NCBI GenBank assembly: GCA_017302835.1
Contig: JAFLCC010000006.1
Coordinates: forward strand, 211,672 to 275,671
Direction of reading: 5' to 3'
DNA length: 64,000 bases
Source of the DNA: Deltaproteobacteria bacterium
Lineage (GTDB): Bacteria; Bdellovibrionota; Bdellovibrionia; Bdellovibrionales; Bdellovibrionaceae
Below the pieces are notes generated by a model that made no database searches, was not told where the DNA came from, and worked only from the letters and a program-made list of their open reading frames with translations. This document shows, piece after piece, positions 28,882 through 36,560 of the stretch. Position numbers and translations under genes: made by a program. Every line of letters starts with the position of its first letter. The first letter of the stretch is position 1.

Positions 28882-29649
28882 ATGAATATTGAAAAAATAC
28901 CTTTGAGTATTGTCGTGATTACTTTTAATGAGGAAAAAAATTTGAGGAGATGTCTAAATTCTGCTAGTTTCGCACAAGATATCGTGGTGTTAGATAGCAT
29001 ATCTAAAGATAAAACTAAAGAGATCTCCTTAGCCTGTGGAGCCCGATTTTATGAACAGACTTGGTTGGGTTTTGGTAGGCAAAAGAAAAAAGCTGTGGGT
29101 CTCGCAATGTTTGATTGGGTGTTATGTCTGGATGCGGATGAGGAAATAAGCAAAGACCTGCATGATGAATTGATTTTACGCTGGTCAGAATTAAAAGAGG
29201 ATACGGGATATAAACTTCCAAGATTGTCATTTTATTTAAATAAATGGATTCATCATGGTGGATGGTACCCAGATTATCAATTGAGATTGTTTAACAGGAA
29301 ATTTTCTCAGTGGTCTGAAGATCTCATTCATGAAAAAGTTTTATCTCCAAAAACAGAAAATTTTAAAAGCGCCTTAAATCATTACGTATTTGATGACATT
29401 GCTGATCAGGTGAATACAAATAATAAGTATTCTAGCTTGCAATCTGAAAAGATGAATCATGAGGGACGTCGGTTTAATGGTTTTCATTTTATAACAAAAC
29501 CCATGGTTAAATTTATAGAATGTTACTTTTATAAAATGGGATTTTTAGATGGATGGGTTGGTTTTATCATTGCCATCAGTGCGGCCTATTCTGTTTTTTT
29601 GAAATGGGCAAAGCTTTGGGAGCTGAAAGAGAAGAGGAGTGTCAAGTGA
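28882..29649 (+). CDS. Family 2 glycosyltransferase, WaaE/KdtX-like
   Basis: 255 residues, cytoplasmic, with a hydrophobic stretch near the C-terminus that could touch the membrane. The GT-A nucleotide-binding strand (IPLSIVVITFNEEKNLRRCL) is followed by DSISKDKT and the metal-binding DxD within CLDADEEI. The acceptor region WYPDYQLRLFNR and EDLIHEKV matches the subgroup that adds glucose to the lipopolysaccharide inner core (WaaE/KdtX). It likely builds LPS core or a related surface glycan. Its stop overlaps the start of the next gene (TGATG), so the two are coupled. Confidence 0.87.
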   Translation: MNIEKIPLSIVVITFNEEKNLRRCLNSASFAQDIVVLDSISKDKTKEISLACGARFYEQTWLGFGRQKKKAVGLAMFDWVLCLDADEEISKDLHDELILRWSELKEDTGYKLPRLSFYLNKWIHHGGWYPDYQLRLFNRKFSQWSEDLIHEKVLSPKTENFKSALNHYVFDDIADQVNTNNKYSSLQSEKMNHEGRRFNGFHFITKPMVKFIECYFYKMGFLDGWVGFIIAISAAYSVFLKWAKLWELKEKRSVK

Positions 29650-30593
29650 TGGCATGGAATAGAAGCACCTGTCTTTGTCTTGTTATTTATTTGATTTTCA
29701 TTCAAGTGAAAATAGCAAATGCAGCTAATTTAGAAATTAAGTCAGTCCCTCCCGTTTTTAAAATCTTGTCTAACGCTTCGGAGGCACTCAATAAAAAAGA
29801 AGTATTTCTTAATCAAAAAGCCTTGACCACCTATAAGACGCTTGACTTCCCCTCCGGGGAATATGAGGTCAAAACGAATCAATCGAGTGCTTTTTTCGTG
29901 TTTAATAGCAATCTGAGAGTGAAGATAAACCCAAATTCTGAATTAAAAATGATATTAGGGTCTCAGGATAATCCAGGTATGTTGTTTGAGATAAGAAAAG
30001 GGCTTGCCTATTTTAAATCAGGAAATTCTCCTTTTGAGCTCTTCATTGAAAAGTTATTCCAATTTAAAGTTTTTTCCGGAGACTTATCAGTTGATTACGT
30101 CTTCTCTTCAAAAAAAACCACCTTTTATGCATTTGTTGCTGATCAGAATATTCAAGTTTTAGGCGATAACCGTGTCACCCTCCTTAAACCGAATCATAAA
30201 ATTGAATATATTCCTGAGTTGATCGAGCGCGAATTGTCCTATGATTTTTTGCTCAATGATAGAAAAATTCCTAAGTTTCAAGTTAATCAGGATATCATTG
30301 ATAATTCTTCTTTTTTGAAAGAGGAAGAATGGGGAAATGAAAAGGTTAATAAGGCTAATTTAAATTTAAAGAAAAAACCTGAATTGAAATCAAAAACGGT
30401 ATTTAAGAGTCCGACACAAATTTGCATTAAACCTGCGGCCAATTATTTAGATTGTTACTGGGTTAGGAAAGAAAAAAAATGTCATCGATTTCATTGTAAT
30501 TTAAATGGACAGTGGGTTCAGGAAACTGAATTTAATGAAATTTCGGAATGTCCAATACGCCCCACGGTCAAACCTTGCGAGTGGATGAATTAA
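29649..30593 (+). CDS. Exported FecR-like domain protein
   Basis: 314 residues from the ATG at 29649, which overlaps the glycosyltransferase stop; the frame extends upstream but only as antisense-like overlap. Signal peptide ends near residue 25 (VKIANA-A). Residues ~50-190 read as a FecR-type beta domain: LDFPSGEYEVKTNQSSAFFVF, NLRVKINPNSELKMI, FEIRKGLAYFKS, VFSGDLSVDYVF and YAFVADQNIQVLG. Bacterial stand-alone FecR proteins are periplasmic and often bind surface polymers. The C-terminal ~55 residues hold six Cys (CIKPAANYLDCYWVRKEKKC and so on), a likely disulfide knot. Family assignment is inferred from pattern. Confidence 0.6.
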   Translation: MAWNRSTCLCLVIYLIFIQVKIANAANLEIKSVPPVFKILSNASEALNKKEVFLNQKALTTYKTLDFPSGEYEVKTNQSSAFFVFNSNLRVKINPNSELKMILGSQDNPGMLFEIRKGLAYFKSGNSPFELFIEKLFQFKVFSGDLSVDYVFSSKKTTFYAFVADQNIQVLGDNRVTLLKPNHKIEYIPELIERELSYDFLLNDRKIPKFQVNQDIIDNSSFLKEEEWGNEKVNKANLNLKKKPELKSKTVFKSPTQICIKPAANYLDCYWVRKEKKCHRFHCNLNGQWVQETEFNEISECPIRPTVKPCEWMN

Positions 30594-30680
30594 AATAACG
30601 TCTCAAACTGTGACAATCCGATTAAATAAATTTTATTAAACAAATATAAATTCAATCCGATGGGTGGTACAGGAGCCCCT

Positions 30681-31088
30681 ATGCCATTAAATGTAGCAAT
30701 CTTTGAAGATGACATTGATATCGCTGACTTACTGAAAGAAATGATGGGGTCACCGGAATGTAAGGTGAGTGTTTACTACAATTTTAAAGACAATTCTTGG
30801 GTCGAATCTGATGTGGTTCTTGGTGATTTTAGAAATCATCTTATTCCTTTTCAAGATTTGAAACAAGAATGTTTGAAAAATGATATTCCCCTTATCGCCA
30901 TTTCTGGAGCTGATACCACCCATACACCCCAACTGTTAAAACCTTTTTCCGCTGAAGACTTACAGATTATCATTCAAAAAACGGTCATTGAATACCGGAA
31001 GGATAAAATGAATAAAGCGTCTGATAAAAATCAAAAAGAAGAATTAAAAGAGAGTTCTGTTGTTTCCATTTTAAAAAAAGGAAGTTAA
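30681..31088 (+). CDS. Stand-alone response-regulator receiver protein
   Basis: 135 residues from the ATG at 30681, with AGGAG 5 bases upstream. A CheY-type receiver fold: FEDD for the acidic pair, VVLGDFRN for the phospho-acceptor Asp (about residue 46), IAISGA for the Ser/Thr switch and LKPFSAEDL for the conserved Lys. The helix after the Asp is divergent. No output domain follows, only a charged tail, so it would work by protein contact. Immediately followed by the exported cysteine hydrolase gene (no gap). No histidine kinase is adjacent; the two kinases in this window are ~28 kb away. Confidence 0.78.
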   Translation: MPLNVAIFEDDIDIADLLKEMMGSPECKVSVYYNFKDNSWVESDVVLGDFRNHLIPFQDLKQECLKNDIPLIAISGADTTHTPQLLKPFSAEDLQIIIQKTVIEYRKDKMNKASDKNQKEELKESSVVSILKKGS

Positions 31089-32756
31089 TTGAAAGCGAAA
31101 AATAGAAACATTTTTTCGCTGCTTATTTTGATCTGTGGTGTGATGCTTGGGTATTATTTTCAGAAAAATCAAAAGATGATCGAAAAATTGGATTCCTCCT
31201 CGCACGAAGTTGGAAAACTTAAATATGAAAATATCTTGAACACGATTCAAGAAAAGAAAATGTTATTTTCAGGTAATGCTTTCTATCAGTCAGATGCCTG
31301 TGTTAGAGAATTGAATCATTTGTATGATTTGATTTATCCTCTTAAAGTAACTGATTTTGATCAAACCAATGTGGGTTTCCACTTTTTAGATGTCCTGAGG
31401 TCACTTTTTAACTTTAGAGTTCAAATGAGAGAGTCCTTTCAAAAACATTATTTTGAAGGATCGACAAGTGCTGAATGTGCTTTTGCCCATCGAAGGGTTT
31501 TTAGAAGCCTGCGAGTGTTAGAGGATTTCGTGGGAATCTATGGAACAGGAATGAAAAAAAACATTCAAGGGCTTGAGCCGTCTCAATTGAACAAGAAAGA
31601 AGACTTTTTTCGCGCCTTCGAAGGGAATTATGAAAACTTTCTTTGGAATGAGTCCTATAAACCTGCTAATCCTTTAGCCTATCAACCTCAATCTGGAGAT
31701 GTCTTATTATCGCGTGGTTCAGCCTCCGTATCTGCGGCAATAGCCAGGATTACGGATGAAGATTCAAATTTTTCCCATATTGGAATGATCTATGTAGACC
31801 CCAAGACCAAAAGTATAGAGACCATTGAGGCGCATATTGAATTAGGTACTGTTGTAACAGACATTAAAAAATACAAGGATCTTAAAGTTCGCTCATTGGT
31901 TTTCAGATTTAGAGATCCACAGAAGACAAAAGAAGAAAATTCTGAAATGGCTCATCAAGCGGCCTCAAAGGTGAGAGCTCAAGTTTTAGAGTATAAAAGT
32001 AAATATGGATCTTCCGACTATCCTAATGTTTGTTATGATTTTACTATGAATGTAGATAATCCCATTCAAATGGAACCTTCAAAGGATCCATCAAAGAGAA
32101 AGTGTTTATTTTGTTCAGAAGTAGTGTCCCTTGGATTTTCATTAGTTAATGAAGGAAAATATAAAATTCCTACCTTTTTTTCATCAATTAAGCCAAAGAA
32201 TAGAAAGTTCATTGAAGACATAGGAGTAGGAGTTGATAAAACATTTGCCCCTGCAGATATAGAAATAGATCCTTATTTTGATTTAGTTCTTGAATGGAGA
32301 GATTTCGAAAGAGTCCATAAAAGTCACCAAATGGATGCCATATTGACAGCTGTATACAACTGGATGGATGAGTTCGATTATCAATTTTTCCCCTCGGAAG
32401 AGGTAAGGCAAAAAGTATCAATCGGGTATACGGCAAGAAGAATACCTTTAATTAATAAACTTTTTGGAGTTGTAGAAAAATTTCCATTAAATTTAAGCAA
32501 AAATGGTGTTCAAGCCATCTACCTTATGGACTTGATCGCCAAACCATTGAATTTATATATTGTCGATAAAGAAAAAATGAACAATACCTTGTTTACGTCT
32601 AAGGAAATGATCGAATTGTTAAACGATTGGAGAGTTAAAGATTTAGCAGAATACAGCACCCAAGAACCTGAAAAAAATTATGGACGTGATCAGGATCCTT
32701 ATAAAAACTATCGATTCCACAATTTCTTCAGATCAGCTGAAATCAATAAAGAGTGA
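31089..32756 (+). CDS. Membrane-anchored YiiX/C92-type permuted papain-fold hydrolase
   Basis: 555 residues, TTG start directly after the receiver stop, with AAAGGAAG upstream. An N-terminal hydrophobic helix (residues ~9-25) acts as signal anchor. Residues ~200-345 match the permuted NlpC/P60 family of YiiX-like proteins: QSGDVLLSRG, then NFSHIGMIYVD with catalytic H230, IEAHIELGTVV, and much later CLFCSEVVSLGF with catalytic C342. His-before-Cys is the permuted order. Members act on peptides, amides or lipids in the periplasm. The N-terminal 200 and C-terminal 200 residues are unrecognised. The next gene starts inside its last 77 bases in another frame. Confidence 0.75.
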   Translation: MKAKNRNIFSLLILICGVMLGYYFQKNQKMIEKLDSSSHEVGKLKYENILNTIQEKKMLFSGNAFYQSDACVRELNHLYDLIYPLKVTDFDQTNVGFHFLDVLRSLFNFRVQMRESFQKHYFEGSTSAECAFAHRRVFRSLRVLEDFVGIYGTGMKKNIQGLEPSQLNKKEDFFRAFEGNYENFLWNESYKPANPLAYQPQSGDVLLSRGSASVSAAIARITDEDSNFSHIGMIYVDPKTKSIETIEAHIELGTVVTDIKKYKDLKVRSLVFRFRDPQKTKEENSEMAHQAASKVRAQVLEYKSKYGSSDYPNVCYDFTMNVDNPIQMEPSKDPSKRKCLFCSEVVSLGFSLVNEGKYKIPTFFSSIKPKNRKFIEDIGVGVDKTFAPADIEIDPYFDLVLEWRDFERVHKSHQMDAILTAVYNWMDEFDYQFFPSEEVRQKVSIGYTARRIPLINKLFGVVEKFPLNLSKNGVQAIYLMDLIAKPLNLYIVDKEKMNNTLFTSKEMIELLNDWRVKDLAEYSTQEPEKNYGRDQDPYKNYRFHNFFRSAEINKE

Positions 32757-33231
32757 AGCGGTAGAGCATGCCCTGATTGGTGGGTTTGCTATGGCTTTTT
32801 ATGGATTTCATAGGGCGACAGCAGATGTTGATTTTCTTGCTGATGGACAAAAACGAGATCGGATTAAAGAGGTTTTACTGAAAGCGGGTTTTCAGCTAAA
32901 ATATGAATCGACAGAGGTTCTGCAGTTTGTTGGAGTTGGTTTTTTAGACATTCTTCTGGCTAATCGTCCCCTAAGTCAGGAGATGTTAACGCAGGCAAAC
33001 CAATCACAGGAACTCAAAGTTCAAATTTTGCGTGCAGAGGATATTATTGGATTAAAAATTCAAGCTTATAAAAATGATCCCTCAAGAGAGTTCCAAGATA
33101 AATCAGATATTCAAAATTTACTGCAATTGCCAAATCTTCAATTTAATATAGTAAAAAAATATGCAGAACTTTTTTCTGAATGGGATGAAATTCAAAGTAT
33201 TATGAAGAAAGGAAAACCTCATGGGCCTTGA
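32680..33231 (+). CDS. Nucleotidyltransferase-fold protein (AbiEii/DUF6036-like)
   Basis: 183 residues, overlapping the end of the previous gene by 77 bases. The nucleotidyltransferase core is plain: ALIGGFAMAFYGFHRATADVDF with the GG pair (34-35), R45, T47 and the metal-binding D49/D51, then VGFLDILLA with a third acidic residue, and ILRAEDIIGLKIQAYKNDPSREFQDKSDI near the C-terminus. This is the layout of small stand-alone proteins related to AbiEii toxins and MNT proteins. They may transfer nucleotides to tRNA or protein. It is followed by a tiny overlapping ORF that may be its partner. The overlap makes the exact start uncertain. Confidence 0.78.
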   Translation: MDVIRILIKTIDSTISSDQLKSIKSEAVEHALIGGFAMAFYGFHRATADVDFLADGQKRDRIKEVLLKAGFQLKYESTEVLQFVGVGFLDILLANRPLSQEMLTQANQSQELKVQILRAEDIIGLKIQAYKNDPSREFQDKSDIQNLLQLPNLQFNIVKKYAELFSEWDEIQSIMKKGKPHGP

Positions 33232-33325
33232 AGCCTATTTACAGTTTTTAGAAGAATATTGGAGCTTATTTCCCTTCCCCGAAGAGCCAGCGACCAAAAA
33301 AGAATATTCTTTGATTTTTTTATAA
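33221..33325 (+). CDS. Tiny companion ORF of the nucleotidyltransferase (34 aa)
   Basis: ATG at 33221 overlaps the nucleotidyltransferase stop by 11 bases, with AAAGGAAAA about 7 bases upstream. The predicted peptide begins MGLEAYLQFLEEYWSLF and continues PFPEEPATKKE, an amphipathic helix followed by a proline-rich tail. Small genes of this look often follow DUF6036/AbiEii-like nucleotidyltransferases (my recollection of such loci, not checked). The overlap, ribosome site and ordered composition support a real gene. Confidence 0.5.
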   Translation: MGLEAYLQFLEEYWSLFPFPEEPATKKEYSLIFL

Positions 33326-33593
33326 AAAAATCAGTTGCTAACTCAAAATGAACTCAGTTAAGTAGTTCTAACAAGAAACAAGAAGACCTAACTGTGTTGA
33401 AAAGTGAAGCGATTTTTAACAAGAGTTTATATCTTCAGCCTGCTGGCGGGACTGCATACGCGGCAAATCCAAAGAAAGTTGATGTTACAAGCACTAGTAA
33501 TTTGTAGTAAGTTCTTTTGATACCTGTAAAAATCGACTCCAAAGCGACTCTTTTTTTGTGTCTTCAGGGCAAAAACTAAATCCAAGCCCCCCC
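33326..33593. other. Non-coding stretch with a possible gene remnant
   Basis: Apart from the terminator and tRNA to its right, this stretch shows no full gene. One plus-strand frame is open from 33352 to the TAG at 33507 (51 codons) and contains YLQPAGGTAYAANPKK, a protein-like stretch without an upstream ribosome site, so it may be a decayed gene end or chance. CGACTC occurs twice around 33532-33550, and a run of nine C lies at 33586-33594. Confidence 0.3.
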
Positions 33594-33635
33594 CAAAAAA
33601 ACAAAAAGCTCTCTGAAAGAATCCCTTCAGCGAGC
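33594..33635 (-). terminator. Intrinsic terminator of the tRNA-Ala transcript
   Basis: Read on the minus strand: GCTC, one mismatch, CTGAAGG, loop GATT, CTTTCAG, one mismatch, GAGC, then TTTTTGTTTTTTT. An 11-bp interrupted stem followed by a near-pure T-run is a classic rho-independent terminator, ~86 bases beyond the tRNA 3' end. Confidence 0.75.
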
Positions 33636-33721
33636 CGTAAAATCATTTTTAAAAATATGAAAGAGCAAGCTTGTCAGCACTCGAAAAATCTTGTGGACAC
33701 AATTTCGATTCGCTTGACAAA

Positions 33722-33797
33722 TGGTGGACCTTACAGGGATCGAACCTGCGACCTGTTGACTGCCAGCCAACCGCTCTCCCAGCTGAGCTAAAGGCCC
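33722..33797 (-). tRNA. tRNA-Ala (anticodon GGC)
   Basis: 76 bases on the minus strand with CCA encoded. The acceptor stem GGGCCTT pairs with AAGGTCC (one G-U). The D arm is GCTC-AGCTGGGA-GAGC. The anticodon stem GTTGG/TCAAC has the loop CTGGCAG, giving anticodon GGC, which reads GCC (Ala). The T arm has the loop TTCGATC within GCAGG/CCTGT. All standard invariant bases are in place. It has its own promoter and terminator. Confidence 0.96.
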
Positions 33798-33826
33798 ATA
33801 TTGATATATTTAAATGGTGCGTTCCT

Positions 33827-33854
33827 ATTAAATAATTATTTGGAGTGATGTCAA
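33827..33854 (-). promoter_or_regulatory. Promoter of the tRNA-Ala gene
   Basis: On the minus strand a perfect -35 TTGACA (33849-33854), a 16-base spacer, and -10 TTTAAT (33827-33832, 5 of 6). The predicted start lies near 33820, about 23 bases before the mature tRNA 5' end. Best promoter match in the window. Confidence 0.65.
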
Positions 33855-33944
33855 TATTAAATTTGGCATATTTTAGATTAAGTGAAAAGCTTGCTCCCTG
33901 AAATAAGACAGAGTAATTTGTTTCGAATTGATAAGGAGTTCCTC

Positions 33945-35135
33945 ATGCTTTCCTATAAAGAATTTGATTTATATAATCCTACTGAAGAACATAAAATGTT
34001 GCGTGATACGGTGCGAAGTTTTACTGAAAATGAAGTGGAACCACAAGCTCACGAGTTTGATAAAAAGGAAAATTTTAATTTAAATTTGTTTCGAAAAGTC
34101 GGAGAGCTTGGACTTCTTGGAATCACTGTTCCTGAGGAATATGGTGGAGCGGGTATGGATGCCACTTCAGCAGTGATTGTACATGAAGAGCTATCGGCTT
34201 CGGACCCAGGTTTTTGTTTGGCTTATTTGGCTCATTCCATGTTGCTCGTCAATAATTTGGCACAGAATGGCTCTATAGAACAAAAACAAAAGCATTTGCC
34301 AAAGCTTTGTTCAGGAGAATGGATTGGCGCCATGGGGATGTCAGAACCCCATGTGGGAACAGATGTTTTGGGGATGTCGACAACGGCTGAAAAAAAAGGA
34401 AATCAATATATTCTTAATGGCCGTAAAATGTGGATCACCAATGGGACTATAGATGAGAACAAGACTCCCTGTGATTTAGTTTTAGTCTATGCCAAAACAG
34501 GTGAGAAAAATGGACGGCCTTTAATATCTACTTTTCTGGTTGAGAAATCCCTTGCAGGGTTTAAGGTGGGGCAAAAAATAAAGGATAAATTAGGAATGCG
34601 TGCCTCAAATACAGCCGAGTTGGTATTTGAAAATTGCGAGGTGCCTTTGTCTCACTTGGTAGGAAAGGAAGGGGATTCTATGCTTCATATGATGAAGAAT
34701 TTGGAGTTAGAAAGGCTTACCTTGGCCGCCATGTCCTTGGGGATTGCTCGCAGAAGTTTACAAATTATGAATAAGTATGCGTCCGAACGGGAGGCCTTCG
34801 GTAAACCTTTAAATTTCTTTGGTCAAATTCAAAAATATATTGGTGAATCCTATGCCGAATTTCAAGCAAGTCGAGCCTACGTTTATGAAACAGCTCGAAA
34901 GTTAAATTTAAATGTTGAAGGAAATCGTTTGGACAGTGATGGGGTTAAGTTAGTGGCAACGACCATGTCTAAAAATCTTGCTGACAGGGCCATCCAAGTT
35001 CTTGGAGGCTATGGGTATGTGGCAGAGTACACGGTAGAAAGACTGTGGCGTGATGCTAAGCTTTTGGAAATTGGTGGAGGAACACTAGAAGCTCATCAAA
35101 AAAATATCACCCGTGATCTAAGCAAAAATCTATGA
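33945..35135 (+). CDS. ivd: Acyl-CoA dehydrogenase, isovaleryl-CoA dehydrogenase type
   Basis: 396 residues from the ATG at 33945 (AAGGAG 7 bases upstream); an earlier in-frame start at 33882 would add an unsupported tail. It is an FAD enzyme that oxidises acyl-CoA to enoyl-CoA, passing electrons to ETF. Motifs: TVPEEYGGAGMDA, GAMGMSEPHVGTD (flavin-binding), KMWITNG, and LGMRASNTAELVFENCEVP. The likely catalytic base is E256 in NLELERLTLAAMSLG, the position used by isovaleryl-CoA dehydrogenases rather than the C-terminal Glu of most short-chain enzymes. Leucine degradation is the expected role. No other leucine-catabolism gene is adjacent; instead it overlaps trmH by 4 bases (ATGA). Confidence 0.88.
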   Translation: MLSYKEFDLYNPTEEHKMLRDTVRSFTENEVEPQAHEFDKKENFNLNLFRKVGELGLLGITVPEEYGGAGMDATSAVIVHEELSASDPGFCLAYLAHSMLLVNNLAQNGSIEQKQKHLPKLCSGEWIGAMGMSEPHVGTDVLGMSTTAEKKGNQYILNGRKMWITNGTIDENKTPCDLVLVYAKTGEKNGRPLISTFLVEKSLAGFKVGQKIKDKLGMRASNTAELVFENCEVPLSHLVGKEGDSMLHMMKNLELERLTLAAMSLGIARRSLQIMNKYASEREAFGKPLNFFGQIQKYIGESYAEFQASRAYVYETARKLNLNVEGNRLDSDGVKLVATTMSKNLADRAIQVLGGYGYVAEYTVERLWRDAKLLEIGGGTLEAHQKNITRDLSKNL

Positions 35136-35860
35136 ATCATTCTGAATTGTTTCCATTTGCTGAGGAAATCAGACTCAGTGAAAGCTTAAGCGTTCATTAT
35201 GAGCTGGTATTGCGATTATTGAGTGAACAGCTTACCGATGAAAGAAAAAAAAGAATTCGTGAGGTCATTGAGCTAAGAACCTTTGATGTCTCCGTGGTAT
35301 GCGAGGGTATTTATGACAAAGGAAATGTATCTGCAGTAATGAGAAGTGCCGAAGCCTTTGGGTTTGCTCCTTTTCATGTCATTGAGAACTCTGAAAAATT
35401 TAAAAACTCGAGCCGCATCACTCGAGGTTCAGAAAAGTGGCTCGAGATTCAAAAGTGGAAATCGAGTTCGGAATGCATTTCCTTTCTAAAAAAACAGCAA
35501 CGTCAATTGATTGTAACTTCACTGGATGCCACTATTTCCATTGATGACGCCTCAGATCGGATTGATTTTTCAAAACCTTGTGCTGTGGTTCTTGGAAATG
35601 AGAAAGAGGGTGTTTCGGAAGAGATGCTGGCGGCAGCGGATTATAAAATTAAAATTCCGATGTATGGTTTTGTCCAGAGCTTTAATATTTCGGTAGCGGC
35701 CGCCTTATGTCTTTATCATATTTCTCTGAGAAGAAAGAAGTTTCCACATTTAAATTCTCTTTCTTTGGTGCAAAAGAAAATTCTAGAGGCTATTTACACC
35801 CTAAGGACTTTAGATTCAGCTGAGGATCAATTAAGAAATTATTTTCAAAGGAATTCCTAA
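35132..35860 (+). CDS. trmH: tRNA (guanosine-18) 2'-O-methyltransferase TrmH-like
   Basis: 242 residues, SPOUT-class. The N-terminal motif [29 protein letters not shown] carries the invariant N and R of SpoU motif 1; motif 2 is [16 protein letters not shown] and motif 3 is [16 protein letters not shown]. The helical C-terminal tail after residue 195 is as in TrmH. It methylates ribose of G18 in the D-loop of tRNAs, using AdoMet. It overlaps ivd at its start (ATGA) and queF at its end (TAATG), so the three are translated as one coupled unit. Confidence 0.88.
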   Translation: MNHSELFPFAEEIRLSESLSVHYELVLRLLSEQLTDERKKRIREVIELRTFDVSVVCEGIYDKGNVSAVMRSAEAFGFAPFHVIENSEKFKNSSRITRGSEKWLEIQKWKSSSECISFLKKQQRQLIVTSLDATISIDDASDRIDFSKPCAVVLGNEKEGVSEEMLAAADYKIKIPMYGFVQSFNISVAAALCLYHISLRRKKFPHLNSLSLVQKKILEAIYTLRTLDSAEDQLRNYFQRNS

Positions 35861-36348
35861 TGAAAAGTAAAACAAGATTAGTGGAGTTAAAAAATTTTAA
35901 ATTAGGAGAGTCTAAAACAACGTATGAAGTAAATTATAATCCGAATTTATTAGAGGCCTTTGAGAATAAGAATCCAACTAAAATTGCCTGGACTTCTTTT
36001 TTGTGTCATGAATTTACTTCCCTTTGCCCCAAAACAGGACAGCCTGATTTTGCAAAAATATATATTAATTATATTGCTGGGAAAAAAATGGTGGAAAGCA
36101 AATCTTTAAAGTTGTATCTGTTTAGCTTCCGGAATCATGGTGATTTTCATGAAGATTGCGTGCAGACTATTTGTGATGATCTTGTAGCGTTGATAAAACC
36201 AAAATATATAGAAGTCATTGGAGAATTCACTCCCCGTGGAGGAATTGCTATTTTTCCCTATGCTTCATTTGCTGCAAATGAAAAGATTTTTCAAGAAATT
36301 TATAAACACAGGCTGCAGAACTATGTTCCTGGAAAATATTCTAATTAG
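35860..36348 (+). CDS. queF: NADPH-dependent 7-cyano-7-deazaguanine reductase
   Basis: 162 residues, the short (YkvM/unimodular) QueF type. It reduces preQ0 to preQ1 in queuosine synthesis. Active-site features: C56 in [13 protein letters not shown] (thioimide nucleophile), D63 in the same motif, and [20 protein letters not shown] (79 onward), the QueF signature. It overlaps the trmH stop by one base. Both products modify tRNA, which explains the pairing. No queC, queD or queE is in the window. Confidence 0.95.
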   Translation: MKSKTRLVELKNFKLGESKTTYEVNYNPNLLEAFENKNPTKIAWTSFLCHEFTSLCPKTGQPDFAKIYINYIAGKKMVESKSLKLYLFSFRNHGDFHEDCVQTICDDLVALIKPKYIEVIGEFTPRGGIAIFPYASFAANEKIFQEIYKHRLQNYVPGKYSN

Positions 36349-36358
36349 TTCCTCTGAT

Positions 36359-36526
36359 TTAAAAAAGTTTATTTCCCCAGAGACGTTGAAGAAATAAGCG
36401 CCAGGGAATGATTTGAATGTTTTTATTGACTCGCTCTAGGGGGTCATCACTCAGGACTATAAACTCTTTAATACTCTCTTCCTGTTGGAGTGCACGTAAG
36501 CTTTTTAAATGAGATTCATTAATCCG
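36359..36526 (-). pseudogene. Decayed C-terminal end of an AAA ATPase with DUF4143
   Basis: On the minus strand, after a TAG at 36527-36529, 55 codons run open to the TAA at 36359-36361. The peptide includes IKEFIVLSDDP and then IIPWRLFLQRLWGNKLF, ending at the stop. This matches the characteristic end of ATP-binding proteins with DUF4143 (pattern IxxFIVVSxD...ILPWxxFLxxLW). There is no start codon and no upstream ATPase part, so only the last ~55 of an expected ~400 residues survive. The assignment is from memory of the family's tail. Confidence 0.5.
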
Positions 36527-36560
36527 CTAAATATATAGCACTTGATCAAGAATATTTTTC

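Noticed and set aside
33558..33791. Plus-strand open frame covering the tRNA region
   Set aside because: It runs through the tRNA-Ala gene and its terminator in antisense and has no ribosome site; the tRNA explains the sequence.
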